A stretch of DNA of 64,000 nt. Origin: Croceicoccus naphthovorans (GTDB lineage: Bacteria; Pseudomonadota; Alphaproteobacteria; Sphingomonadales; Sphingomonadaceae). The stretch is taken from assembly GCF_001028705.1 (NCBI RefSeq), contig NZ_CP011770.1, forward strand, positions 127,501-191,500, given 5' to 3'. The notes under the pieces are model-generated. The model was not told where the DNA came from. It saw only the letters and a list, made by a program, of their open reading frames with translations, and made no database searches. This document shows positions 21,622-29,918 of this stretch, one piece after another (within the stretch, counting starts at the first letter, position 1; each line of letters begins with the position of its first letter). The position numbers and the translations under genes were made by a program.

Positions 21622-22668
21622 GACTTTGTTGCATATCAAAGTGATGGATTCCCTTGAGGAATCGGAAGACGTAGATGGTCGGGATGCCCAAGCCGACGCC
21701 CACGAAGTATCGCACGACCAACTGGCCCGAGTATAACGCTGCGCTGAAGAGGCGCGGGTCGCTGGAGGTTTGGTTTGATCCTGGGATGGCGTGGTTTGCG
21801 GTTCCGGACGGGCGTGCAGGACGTCCGCTGCGCTTTTCCGCTCAGGCGATCGAGTTTTGCCTGACGCTGAAGGGGTTGTTCCAGCTTCCTTTGCGTCAGG
21901 TGACGGGGCTGGTCCAAAGCCTGCTCAGGATGACGGGTCTGGACTGGCCCGTACCGGATTATACGACACTGTGCCGCCGCCAGCGGACCTTGCCGGTGGA
22001 GTTGGGCGGACGCCCCAGTTCAGGCGGCCTGCACCTTCTGGTGGACAGCACCGGTATCAAGATGATGGGCGAAGGCGAGTGGAAGACGAGGAAGCACGGC
22101 GCGTCCCGGCGTCGCCAGTGGCGCAAGGTGCATATCGGGATCGACGCCGGGACCCTCGACATCCGGGCGATTGAAGGGACGACCAATGCCGCCGGCGATG
22201 CGCCGACCCTGCCGGACCTGCTGGCGCAGATCCCGGACGAAGAGCGGATCGTCAGCGTCGGTGGCGACGGTGCCTATGACACCAAAGACTGCCATGCGGC
22301 CATTGCCGAACGCGGCGCCGATCCGATCATCCCGGTTCGCCGCAACGGCCGATCATGGACAAAGGACGGTCCCGGCGTCGATGCCCGCAATGAGACGCTG
22401 CGGGCGATGAAATATCTGGGTCGGACAATCTGGAAGAAGTGGAGCGGCTATCATCGCCGCAGTCTGGTCGAAACCAAAATGCACTGCTTCAAGCTGCTGG
22501 GCTCCCGCCTCGCAGCGCGCACCTTTGAGCGTCAGATAACCGAGCTCAAAGTCCGTGCCGCAATCCTCAATCGCTTCTCACAAATAGGAACGCCCAATAC
22601 CGTCCGCGTCGTATAATATTATCAAGTAATCATAGGTTTAAGGCATTCCAACGTTATGCAACAAAGCC
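21622..22668 (+). mobile_element. IS5-family insertion sequence, copy 2
   Basis: 1047 bp, opposite orientation to copies 1 and 3. The left terminal repeat reads GACTTTGTTGCATA (second base G to A), the right end is standard. Flanks (CATCGACAT and GCCGCGGCC) show no target duplication. It cuts a VOC gene on the left and an MFS gene on the right, so it lies at a junction of two originally separate segments. Confidence 0.94.
21675..22616 (+). CDS. IS5-family transposase, copy 2
   Basis: A 313-residue DDE transposase differing from the other two copies by one residue: IVSVGGDGAYD in place of IVNVGGDGAYD, directly before the second catalytic Asp. All three acidic residues are kept. Whether the change affects activity cannot be told from sequence. 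Confidence 0.95.
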   Translation: MVGMPKPTPTKYRTTNWPEYNAALKRRGSLEVWFDPGMAWFAVPDGRAGRPLRFSAQAIEFCLTLKGLFQLPLRQVTGLVQSLLRMTGLDWPVPDYTTLCRRQRTLPVELGGRPSSGGLHLLVDSTGIKMMGEGEWKTRKHGASRRRQWRKVHIGIDAGTLDIRAIEGTTNAAGDAPTLPDLLAQIPDEERIVSVGGDGAYDTKDCHAAIAERGADPIIPVRRNGRSWTKDGPGVDARNETLRAMKYLGRTIWKKWSGYHRRSLVETKMHCFKLLGSRLAARTFERQITELKVRAAILNRFSQIGTPNTVRVV

Positions 22669-22975
22669 GCCGCGGCCGGTAACGCGATGCGAAGAAATAG
22701 CCGACGATGATCCCGGTCACCGCGTAGAGAAAATAGAAGCTGCTCGCGACCAGGCCGAAACGCACCGGCGACATGGCGAGGTCCGCCATGATCGCGGTGG
22801 CGGCAAGGCCGAGTACCGCCTTGTCGGCGCGGTTGATCGTCTGGACGAAGAACAGCATCACGACGGTGGTCCAGGCACGCGCGACAGAATAATTTCCGGC
22901 AGGTTCGGAGACCGTCATCTCATTTTCTTCCGTCCGCGGCGACGTCGTTCCCGTCCCCACTCGTTTGAATTTCAT
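22669..22975 (-). pseudogene. MFS transporter, N-terminal fragment cut by IS copy 2
   Basis: About 100 residues: first transmembrane helix WTTVVMLFFVQTINRADKAVL, a second helical stretch with the loop AIMADLAMSPVRFGLVASSF, and part of helix 3. It resembles anion:cation symporters that import aromatic or organic acids. The remaining ~10 helices are missing because the IS begins at 22668. The ATG overlaps the aldehyde dehydrogenase stop (ATGA), so it was the last known gene of the operon. Confidence 0.85.
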
Positions 22976-24375
22976 CCATGTTCCCAGACCAGCTGGGCGT
23001 TGCAGAATTCGCGGATTCCGAAGTGGGAAAGTTCGCGACCATAACCGCTTTGCCGGACGCCGCCGATCGGCACCCGAGGATCCGAAACGGGAACCCCGTT
23101 CACATGAACCGCACCGGTTTCGATGCGCCGGGCGAGCGTGGTCGCGCGCGCCCTGTCGCCGCTCCAGATCGCTCCCGAAAGGCCGAAATCGCTGTCATTA
23201 GCTAGGCGCACCGCATGGTCGGAATCGTCAGCCACGATGATTGCCGCGACCGGCCCGAACGTCTCTTCGCGAAATACCGGCATCGCAGGCGTGACCTCCG
23301 CAAGCACGGTTGGAGGATAGAAAGCGCCGGGTCCATCGGGGGTCTGGCCGCCGGCAAGCAGCCGCGCGCCCATCGCCAGGCTGCGCTCCACCTGCGAATG
23401 GAGTTCGTCGCGCGCGCGCGCGCGCGCAAGCGGCCCCAGGTCCGTGGCGTCGTCGAGCGGATCGCCGCACACCAGCGCCTCGGCTGCGGCGACGAAGCGC
23501 GCCGTAAAGGCCTCGGCGATCGGCGCCTCCACGATGAGCCGCTTGGCGGCGATGCAAACCTGTCCGCTGTTCTGGAACCGCGCTTCGATCGCAGCGGGAA
23601 CGGCGCGGTCGAGGTCAGCGTCCGCCAAGACTATGAAAGGGTCCGATCCGCCGAGTTCGAGCACCGATTTCTTGAGATTACGCCCTGCCTCTGCGGCGAT
23701 CGCACCGCCAGCCGCCGTTCCTGCAGTCACCGATACGCCGACCACCCTCGGATCCGCGAGCAACGACGCGATTTGCGTGCGCGGGACATGGATGTTTGCA
23801 AACAGTCCGGCGGGAAAGTCCGCCGCGCGAAAACAGTCGGCCAATGCGTTGGCGCACCCTTGCACATTGTCGGCGTGCTTCAGCAGCATCGCATTGCCGC
23901 CGGCGATCACGGGAACCGCAGCGCGCAAGACCTGCCAGAGCGGGAAGTTCCACGGCATCACCGCAAGCACGATGCCGAGCGGGCGATAGCGGACAACGGC
24001 TTTGCCGTCGCCGCCCATATCGACCGGTTCATCGGCGAGCAGCCGTTCGGCATGGTCCGCGTACCACCGGCAGAGCGCCGCGCATTTGGCAACCTCGCCG
24101 CGAGAGCGGAGGATCGGCTTGCCCATTTCCAGCGAGATCAGCTGGGCGAGCGCTTCCGCCCGCGCCTCCAGCGCGTCTGCGAGTTTGCGGAGGGCCGCTG
24201 CGCGTTCCCGATGCTGTATATGCCGCCACTGTTCGAACGCCGCCGATGCGGCGTCGACGGCCTCGCCCACTTGGCGCTCGTCCAGCCAGGGATGCAGCGC
24301 GATCGTCTCGCCCGTCGCCGGATTGACCGAAAGCGAGCCGAGATACGCGGGTTGGTTTTCCGAAGCGCCCGTCAT
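22972..24375 (-). CDS. Aldehyde dehydrogenase, succinate-semialdehyde type
   Basis: A 467-residue ALDH of the short SSADH (YneI/Sad-like) type: starts SVNPATGETIALHPW, Glu in SVLELGGSDPFIV, catalytic Cys in NSGQVCIAAKR. With HpaI upstream, whose product is succinic semialdehyde when it acts on 4-hydroxy-2-oxoheptanedioate, the likely reaction is oxidation to succinate. A (CG) run at 23409-23427 encodes LARARARDEL. ATG at 24375 or TTG at 24381 (overlapping the HpaI stop) could start it. Confidence 0.88.
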   Translation of the reverse strand: MTGASENQPAYLGSLSVNPATGETIALHPWLDERQVGEAVDAASAAFEQWRHIQHRERAAALRKLADALEARAEALAQLISLEMGKPILRSRGEVAKCAALCRWYADHAERLLADEPVDMGGDGKAVVRYRPLGIVLAVMPWNFPLWQVLRAAVPVIAGGNAMLLKHADNVQGCANALADCFRAADFPAGLFANIHVPRTQIASLLADPRVVGVSVTAGTAAGGAIAAEAGRNLKKSVLELGGSDPFIVLADADLDRAVPAAIEARFQNSGQVCIAAKRLIVEAPIAEAFTARFVAAAEALVCGDPLDDATDLGPLARARARDELHSQVERSLAMGARLLAGGQTPDGPGAFYPPTVLAEVTPAMPVFREETFGPVAAIIVADDSDHAVRLANDSDFGLSGAIWSGDRARATTLARRIETGAVHVNGVPVSDPRVPIGGVRQSGYGRELSHFGIREFCNAQLVWEHG

Positions 24376-24377
24376 GA

Positions 24378-25175
24378 TCAATATACGCTGCCCTTGCCGC
24401 CATTATCCGGATGCTGGACGCCGCGGGAAAAGCGCGCAGCGAGCGCCTCGGCGCCGCGCGCCAGGATCGTCACGTCGGTTCCGACCGCAACGAAGCTTGC
24501 CCCGATTTCCAGATAGCGCCGCGCCAACGCCTCGTCGGCGATCAGCATGCCGACGGGTTTTCCCGCCGCGCGGATCGCGGCGATCGCGCCCTCGATCGCC
24601 TCCTGCACCTCGGGATGCGCGGCGTCGCCAAGATGCCCCAGATCGGCGGCGAGGTCGGACGGACCGATAAATACGCCATCGACCCCCTCGGTTCGCGCGA
24701 TCGCATCGACATGGGCCAGCGCCGCCCGGCTTTCGACCTGCACGAGCAGGCAGATATCATCGGCCGCATTGTGGATATAGCCCGGCGTGCGGTTCCACCG
24801 GCTGCCGCGCCCGATCGCCGTCCCGACCCCGCGGATGCCGTGCGGCGGATAGCGTGTCGCGCGAACCATCGCGGCGGCCGCGGCGGCGTCCTCGACCATG
24901 GGGATCAGCAGCGATCGTGCGCCGATGTCGAGATATTGCTTGATCAGCACGGGATCGCCTATGGGCAAGCGGACAACGGGCTCTACCGGGTAGGCGCCCG
25001 CCGCCTGCAACTGGGCGAGGACGAGCGGAACGTCGCTCGGGCCATGCTCGGCATCGATCAGCAGCCAGTCGAAGCCGGCCCCCGCCGAAATCTCGCACGT
25101 GTAGGGCGAGGCCAGCGCCTGCCAGAAACCGATCTGCGCACGATGCTCGCCGATCGCCTGCTTGAACGCATTCAC
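24378..25175 (-). CDS. hpaI: HpaI-type 4-hydroxy-2-oxoheptanedioate aldolase
   Basis: A 265-residue class II pyruvate aldolase. Family signatures: [14 protein letters not shown] (metal and base region), [29 protein letters not shown] and the metal-binding [16 protein letters not shown]. It splits 4-hydroxy-2-oxo acids into pyruvate and an aldehyde. GTG at 25175 chosen since GGGGAG is 6 nt upstream; an ATG at 25196 would add seven residues. Operon partner of HpaH. Confidence 0.9.
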   Translation of the reverse strand: MNAFKQAIGEHRAQIGFWQALASPYTCEISAGAGFDWLLIDAEHGPSDVPLVLAQLQAAGAYPVEPVVRLPIGDPVLIKQYLDIGARSLLIPMVEDAAAAAAMVRATRYPPHGIRGVGTAIGRGSRWNRTPGYIHNAADDICLLVQVESRAALAHVDAIARTEGVDGVFIGPSDLAADLGHLGDAAHPEVQEAIEGAIAAIRAAGKPVGMLIADEALARRYLEIGASFVAVGTDVTILARGAEALAARFSRGVQHPDNGGKGSVY

Positions 25176-25199
25176 GTCACTCTCCCCATTCGCCATCGG

Positions 25200-26042
25200 T
25201 CAGCCGAACCGGCACTCGACCCGCCCAAAGGGTCCGAAATCGGCGGCGATATCACTGCCCGGCGGCGCTTCGATCGGGCGAATGAACGAGCCCGACAATA
25301 TGACCTGCCCCGCCTCGACCCGGTCGCCGCACGTGGCGAGGCGCTCGACGAGCCATGCCATCGAGACGAGCGGATCGCCCAGCACCCCGGCGCCCAGCCC
25401 GGTCTCCTCAACCTCGCCGTCCTTCGAGACGATCGCACCGACAAAGCGGAGGTCCAGCGCCGCAAGGTCGCGGACCGGCGCACCCAGGACGATGCCGCCG
25501 TTCGCCGCATTGTCCGAGATGGTGTCGCATACGTTGCGGAGCCGACCCGTTTCCGGATCTTTGCGGGTAATCCGGGTATCGAGAATTTCGAGCGCCGGAG
25601 CCACATAATCGGTCGCCGCGAGGATCGCTTCGGCCGAAATTTCTTCCGGCTCAAGGCCGGTGCGCATGACGAAGGCAATCTCCGCCTCGATCCGCGGCTG
25701 GATGAAGCGGCCTGGGGCGATGTGGGCGCCATTGTCGAACGCCATGCTCCGCAGAAGCACCCCCGAATCCGGAATGTCGATCGACAGCGCCGCCTGCATC
25801 GCTTTCGACGTCAGCCCGATCTTCCACCCGATCACGGGATCGCCCGCCGCCGCCTTCATTCGCACCCATTCCGTCTGGATGGCATAGGCATCGTCCATCG
25901 TCAGGCCGGCATAGGTCTCGCTGAGGAGGCGGATCTGCCGCCCCGTCCGCTCCGCCTCGTCCAGCGCCCGCGCGGCCGCCGCAATGGCGTCGCCATCCAG
26001 CGTCACACCGCCGAAATCATCGATCCGCCGCGCCCCGGCCAT
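25200..26042 (-). CDS. HpaH/MhpD-like 2-oxo-alkenoate hydratase
   Basis: A 280-residue member of the fumarylacetoacetase-like hydratase family: IGWKIGLTSKAMQ, RIEAEIAFVM (metal ligands), APALEILDTRI, ISDNAANGGIVLG, and LVERLATCGDRVEAGQVILSG. Such enzymes add water to 2-oxo-hept-4-ene-1,7-dioate or 2-hydroxypentadienoate, giving the substrate for the aldolase. TGATG overlap with the cupin gene upstream shows tight coupling. Confidence 0.9.
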   Translation of the reverse strand: MAGARRIDDFGGVTLDGDAIAAAARALDEAERTGRQIRLLSETYAGLTMDDAYAIQTEWVRMKAAAGDPVIGWKIGLTSKAMQAALSIDIPDSGVLLRSMAFDNGAHIAPGRFIQPRIEAEIAFVMRTGLEPEEISAEAILAATDYVAPALEILDTRITRKDPETGRLRNVCDTISDNAANGGIVLGAPVRDLAALDLRFVGAIVSKDGEVEETGLGAGVLGDPLVSMAWLVERLATCGDRVEAGQVILSGSFIRPIEAPPGSDIAADFGPFGRVECRFG

Positions 26043-27139
26043 CAGCCGCCGACCGCCTCACGATTGGTCGCGAAGCCTTCCTCGGCGCCGAGAAGCGCGG
26101 GCGGCTCCTTCAGGCTTTCCTGCCACAGCAGCGATTCCATCGCGATGTTGAGCGGCTGATCCTGGATCGTCAGTTCATAGACCGGGCCATTGTCATGGCT
26201 CGCATGATTATGGACCGACCAGCCCGGCGCGGAAAGCATCAGATCGCCCGCCTTCCATTCATAGACCTTGCCCTCGACGGTCGACCGCCCCGAACCCGAG
26301 AAATAATAGTTCACCGCCGCGGACGAGTGGCGATGCGGCCGATCGACGATCTTCGGCGGGCGCAACGTCATCGTCGCGAAGAAATTGGGGGTGGTGCCGT
26401 TGGTACGCCCGGTCATCGGATTATAGAGCAGATAGAGCCGGCGGCCGACATAATCCTTGCCCAGCGCTTCCAGCTTGTCGAGATGCTCCTTGACCTGCTC
26501 CCACGGCCAGTAGAGCGCGGGGCTGGTCACCGATGGCGGGTTGATCAGACGCTCATAGGGCATCATCCACGCGCCTTCCTCGTGCAGCTGGAAGGTGCCG
26601 TAAGGATTGACGCGCGTGCTGTCCGCCGCCTCGTGCTCGTCTTCGCGGTCGATCGACTTCAACAGCGGCTGCGGATTCTCCTCGACGACATGGATATTCA
26701 TCATGTCGAGCAGCGCGCCGTTCGAATAGGTCAGGCGGACATAAAGGTCGTCGTCGATATTCTTGTGACGATAGATGCGCATCGACGGCGTGTTCCACAC
26801 GTCATAGAGCGCGGTCTCGCGGCGCTGGCCGCTGATCTCGGTCTCGCCGCGGCCGCCGATGACGAAGTTCACCTGCGTCGAATTCTGGCGGAAAGTCGCG
26901 GTTTCCTCGCCGGGCAGAAGCACGTCAAGCGACACCTGAATCCCCGGCGCAAGCCCGATCGACCGCTCGTTGCGCGGATGCTGGAAATAGGAGCGACGGC
27001 GGCCGTTGGCGGGACACGGCATCGCCGCGAGCCGCTGAACCTCGGCGTCGATCTGCTCCTTGGTGATGACGATGGGCTCCCAGGGTGCGTCGCGCTCGGG
27101 CAGCGGACCGCTGGCTTCGATGAAAAGAGGCTGGGACAT
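26042..27139 (-). CDS. Gentisate/salicylate 1,2-dioxygenase-type bicupin
   Basis: A 365-residue bicupin ring-cleavage dioxygenase. The C-terminal cupin has the iron histidines in VDRPHRHSSAAVNYYFSGSG and SVHNHASHD; the N-terminal cupin (QNSTQVNFVIGGRGETEISG) has lost a clear triad. Relatives include gentisate, salicylate and 1-hydroxy-2-naphthoate 1,2-dioxygenases, which cleave rings that carry a carboxylate beside a single hydroxyl. The HpaH-HpaI-SSADH genes downstream suit a C7 dienedioate product, favouring salicylate-type over gentisate-type cleavage. Confidence 0.82.
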   Translation of the reverse strand: MSQPLFIEASGPLPERDAPWEPIVITKEQIDAEVQRLAAMPCPANGRRRSYFQHPRNERSIGLAPGIQVSLDVLLPGEETATFRQNSTQVNFVIGGRGETEISGQRRETALYDVWNTPSMRIYRHKNIDDDLYVRLTYSNGALLDMMNIHVVEENPQPLLKSIDREDEHEAADSTRVNPYGTFQLHEEGAWMMPYERLINPPSVTSPALYWPWEQVKEHLDKLEALGKDYVGRRLYLLYNPMTGRTNGTTPNFFATMTLRPPKIVDRPHRHSSAAVNYYFSGSGRSTVEGKVYEWKAGDLMLSAPGWSVHNHASHDNGPVYELTIQDQPLNIAMESLLWQESLKEPPALLGAEEGFATNREAVGG

Positions 27140-27163
27140 GGGCGCAAACCTTTCCTTGGAATC

Positions 27164-28153
27164 TCAGAGGGTCAGGCGCGGTGCCTGACGGGTAATGGTG
27201 GGAAGCGGCCGGCCGATTCCGGCTTCGCGCGCGGCTTTGAAGAGAGCGATACCGAGCGACAGGTCGGAAATTCCCATGCCCATCGCCTTGAAGAGCGTGA
27301 GGTCGGCGTCCGCGGGCCGCACCGCATTTTCGGCAACGAGCGTCGACAAGGGACGCAGTCGCTGCCACCGGGCCTCATCCTCGCCGAACGCATCGACGAA
27401 TTCGCGGCTGAGCTTGCGCACCTGCGGCACGCTGTCCGCCGCGATCACCGAAGCGCGGGCGATGAGCGCCGGGTCGAATTCGGCGCGCTCGGGCGTGATC
27501 GCGCCGACCGCGTTCACATGAACCCCGCGAGGGAGGGAGTCCGCGCTGAGGAAGGGGGATCGCGCGCGGGTCGCAAGCGTGACGATATCGGCCGAATCCA
27601 GCGCCTCGTCGAGCGTCTGCGTCGCAATCGCTTCCACGCCGAGCTTCGCTTCGATTTTTTCGGCCAGCGCCTCGCGATTCACAGCCGTCGGGCTCCACAC
27701 GGTCACGCGCGTCAGCGGCCGTACAGCCGCCACCGCCGCCACCTGCGTGATACTCTGCTTGCCGGTTCCGATCATGGTCATCCGGCTGGCATCGGGACGC
27801 GCCATGACATCGGTGCCGAGGCCGCTGATGCCGCCCGTGCGCATCTGCCCCAGCGCGAAAGCCTCGATGATCGCCTGAACCGAACCATTTTCGCTGTCGA
27901 TCAGGATCAGCAGCGGCATCGCGCCCCCGGCCGTGTGCGCCCAGGTCTTGGTGCCGACGGTTCCCCACCCGTCGAACACCGCGCCGATCGCGTGCAACGT
28001 CGATCCGTTCGCCCAGCTCGCGTGCGTCTTGACCATGTTCGATGCGCCGCCCGCCGCCTCTTCGCGAAGCCCGTCGCGCAGCGCATCGATCGCCTGCGGC
28101 AGCGCCATCAGCGAGACGACTTCCGCCTCGGAAATCCAAAGCCCTTCGCTCAT
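27164..28153 (-). CDS. Ornithine cyclodeaminase/mu-crystallin family protein
   Basis: A 329-residue NAD(P)-binding protein: MVKTHASWAN and VGTKTWAHTAGG in the substrate region, MIGTGKQSITQVAAV (nucleotide binding, about 128-142), and GITP/VNAVGAITPERAEFD. Members act as imine reductases, ornithine cyclodeaminases or alanine dehydrogenases. Its role in a ring-cleavage operon is unclear; it may act on an imine or enamine intermediate. Start overlaps the upstream CMD gene by 4 nt (ATGA). Confidence 0.85.
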   Translation of the reverse strand: MSEGLWISEAEVVSLMALPQAIDALRDGLREEAAGGASNMVKTHASWANGSTLHAIGAVFDGWGTVGTKTWAHTAGGAMPLLILIDSENGSVQAIIEAFALGQMRTGGISGLGTDVMARPDASRMTMIGTGKQSITQVAAVAAVRPLTRVTVWSPTAVNREALAEKIEAKLGVEAIATQTLDEALDSADIVTLATRARSPFLSADSLPRGVHVNAVGAITPERAEFDPALIARASVIAADSVPQVRKLSREFVDAFGEDEARWQRLRPLSTLVAENAVRPADADLTLFKAMGMGISDLSLGIALFKAAREAGIGRPLPTITRQAPRLTL

Positions 28154-28707
28154 TTCACGGTCCGATCGAAAATCGAGGGAACAGGCGGCTGAAGATCGAG
28201 GGAGTTCACAATCAGCGCGTGCGTGACGTAACGGCCCACGAGGAACATCACCGCGATCGCCTGTTCCGCCCCGATCGCTTCGATCGTCTTATCAAGTTCG
28301 GCCTGCACATCCTTGCCGCGCCGCCGCAGCATGGCGATGATCAGGCGCTGGACATCGCGCTCGGCATCCGAAAGCTCCGGCGCGACATCGGGATCCGCCT
28401 GCTCGACGGCCGCTATCTAGGCTTCGCCGAAGCCCAGCCGCTTCGAAAGCCGCTCATGCTGGTGCAGTTCGTAGCGGTTTTCCATCAACGTTGCGACGGT
28501 CAGCGCGCCCAGCTCGGTCAAATGTTCCGGCAGAGCGACCTTGAGCGCGTCGGTCATTTCCATGAAGGAGGTCAGGACCACCGGCTGGACGCCGGTCACC
28601 TGGAAGAACTCGCCGAGATAGCCCAGCCGTTCATATTTGGAGCGCAGGACATACTGCACCCCCGGCGCCAATTGCTCGAAGCCAAGCCTCTCGATGCGCG
28701 CGCTCAT
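28150..28707 (-). pseudogene. Carboxymuconolactone decarboxylase-family protein with in-frame TAG
   Basis: One frame of 186 codons interrupted by TAG at 28417-28419. The first 96 residues include GALTVATLMENRYELHQHERLSKRLGFGEA (split in motif: ENRYELHQH is the AhpD/CMD active-helix region), and after the stop IAAVEQADPDV to ALIVNSLDLQPPVPSIF completes the CMD fold. A TGG to TAG change would explain it (GEAW expected). Start at 28707 has AAGGAGA 8 nt upstream. First gene of the LysR-linked operon. Confidence 0.85.
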
Positions 28708-28796
28708 ATCGCGTCTCCTTCTGCGTGCACGGATCATCCTTTCTTTGCCATCGTTTCGGAAATACATTATCAGAGCATTGGCAATACTCTGGAGGT

Positions 28797-29747
28797 ATGG
28801 CTCTGGATATCAGGCAGATGCGCTATCTGATTGCGGTCGCGGAGGAACTGAACTTCACGCGCGCCGCCGAACGGTGCAACATATCGCAACCGCCGCTCAG
28901 CCGCGCCATCCGCGAGCTGGAGGACCAGGTTGGCACAAAGCTGTTCGAACGCGACAAGCATCATGTCGCGGTGACGCCCGCCGGCGCCAGCCTTGTCGCC
29001 AGCGCCCGCAAGGCGATTGCCGCGCTCGACGACGGCATCCACCTCGCACGGCGAACGGGCATGGGATTAAGCGGGACCCTGACCCTCGGCTTCGGCGGCT
29101 CCACCGTTTACGCACTCGTGCCTGCCCTCATGCGTCGGTTTCGCGAGTTGACGCCGGACGTCGAAGTCCGCTTCAGCGCGATGTCCGTTCTGCATCAAAT
29201 CGAAGCGCTGCGGAATGGCGAAATCGACGTCGGTATCGTCCGCCTGCCGATATTCGACGAAATGATCGAAACCCGGTTCGTGTACAGCGAACCGCTGGTT
29301 GCGGCGCTGCCGATAGGGCATATGCTGCTAGCACACAGCGGCGCTGTGACACCCGCCGATCTGCGATCGAGCCGGTTCGTGACCTATGAATCCACGCGCG
29401 GCTTCAACTTCCAGGCCGATCTGCTCGCATTGTGCCGCCTCGCGAATTTCGATCCCGAAATAGCGCATGAGGCGCCGACCACCGAGGCGGTCATCGGCAT
29501 CGTCGCCTGCGGCGAAGGCGTTGCGATCGTGCCCGCTTCGGCCGAGCGCCTGCGGATGCGCGGGGTTGCCTTCCGCCCGCTTGAGGTTCCCGACGCCACC
29601 GCCGAACTGGCAGTGGTGCGCTTTGCGCTGGCCTGGCGTGCCGGCGAACTCGGGGCGACCACGCGCAAATTCATCGATTCGGTGTTTGCCACGCCAGGGC
29701 CGGACCCGACCGGGGACGCTCAGGTCATGCGAGATGGCGGACGATAA
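28797..29747 (+). CDS. LysR-family transcriptional regulator
   Basis: A 316-residue LysR regulator: winged helix-turn-helix at 1-60 (MRYLIAVAEELNFTRAAERC, ISQPPLSRAIRELEDQVG, LFERDKHHVAVTPAG) and a periplasmic-binding-like effector domain. ATG at 28797 with GGAG upstream. Divergent from the CMD-to-MFS operon with an 89-bp gap, so it most likely activates that operon in response to the aromatic substrate or an intermediate. The 171 bases from its end to IS copy 3 show nothing recognisable. Confidence 0.92.
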   Translation: MALDIRQMRYLIAVAEELNFTRAAERCNISQPPLSRAIRELEDQVGTKLFERDKHHVAVTPAGASLVASARKAIAALDDGIHLARRTGMGLSGTLTLGFGGSTVYALVPALMRRFRELTPDVEVRFSAMSVLHQIEALRNGEIDVGIVRLPIFDEMIETRFVYSEPLVAALPIGHMLLAHSGAVTPADLRSSRFVTYESTRGFNFQADLLALCRLANFDPEIAHEAPTTEAVIGIVACGEGVAIVPASAERLRMRGVAFRPLEVPDATAELAVVRFALAWRAGELGATTRKFIDSVFATPGPDPTGDAQVMRDGGR

Positions 29748-29918
29748 TCAGGCGCCTGCCCGGCGTCATATGAACCTCGATCCGGCCGCGGCGCGGCGCT
29801 ACCATCGCCATCGCCTCTCGAATCCCCCAGCCCGAATTAGGTTTTTCCCAGTTAGAAATGCAGTGTTGCGGTGCAGTCTGTAATGAGACAGCCATGGACA
29901 GGCCTTTGCGACACAATA

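Noticed and set aside
24411..28192. Two long plus-strand frames opposite the HpaI-HpaH-cupin-OCD operon
   Set aside because: Low-complexity Arg/Gly/Asp-rich translations with no domains; shadows of the minus-strand genes.
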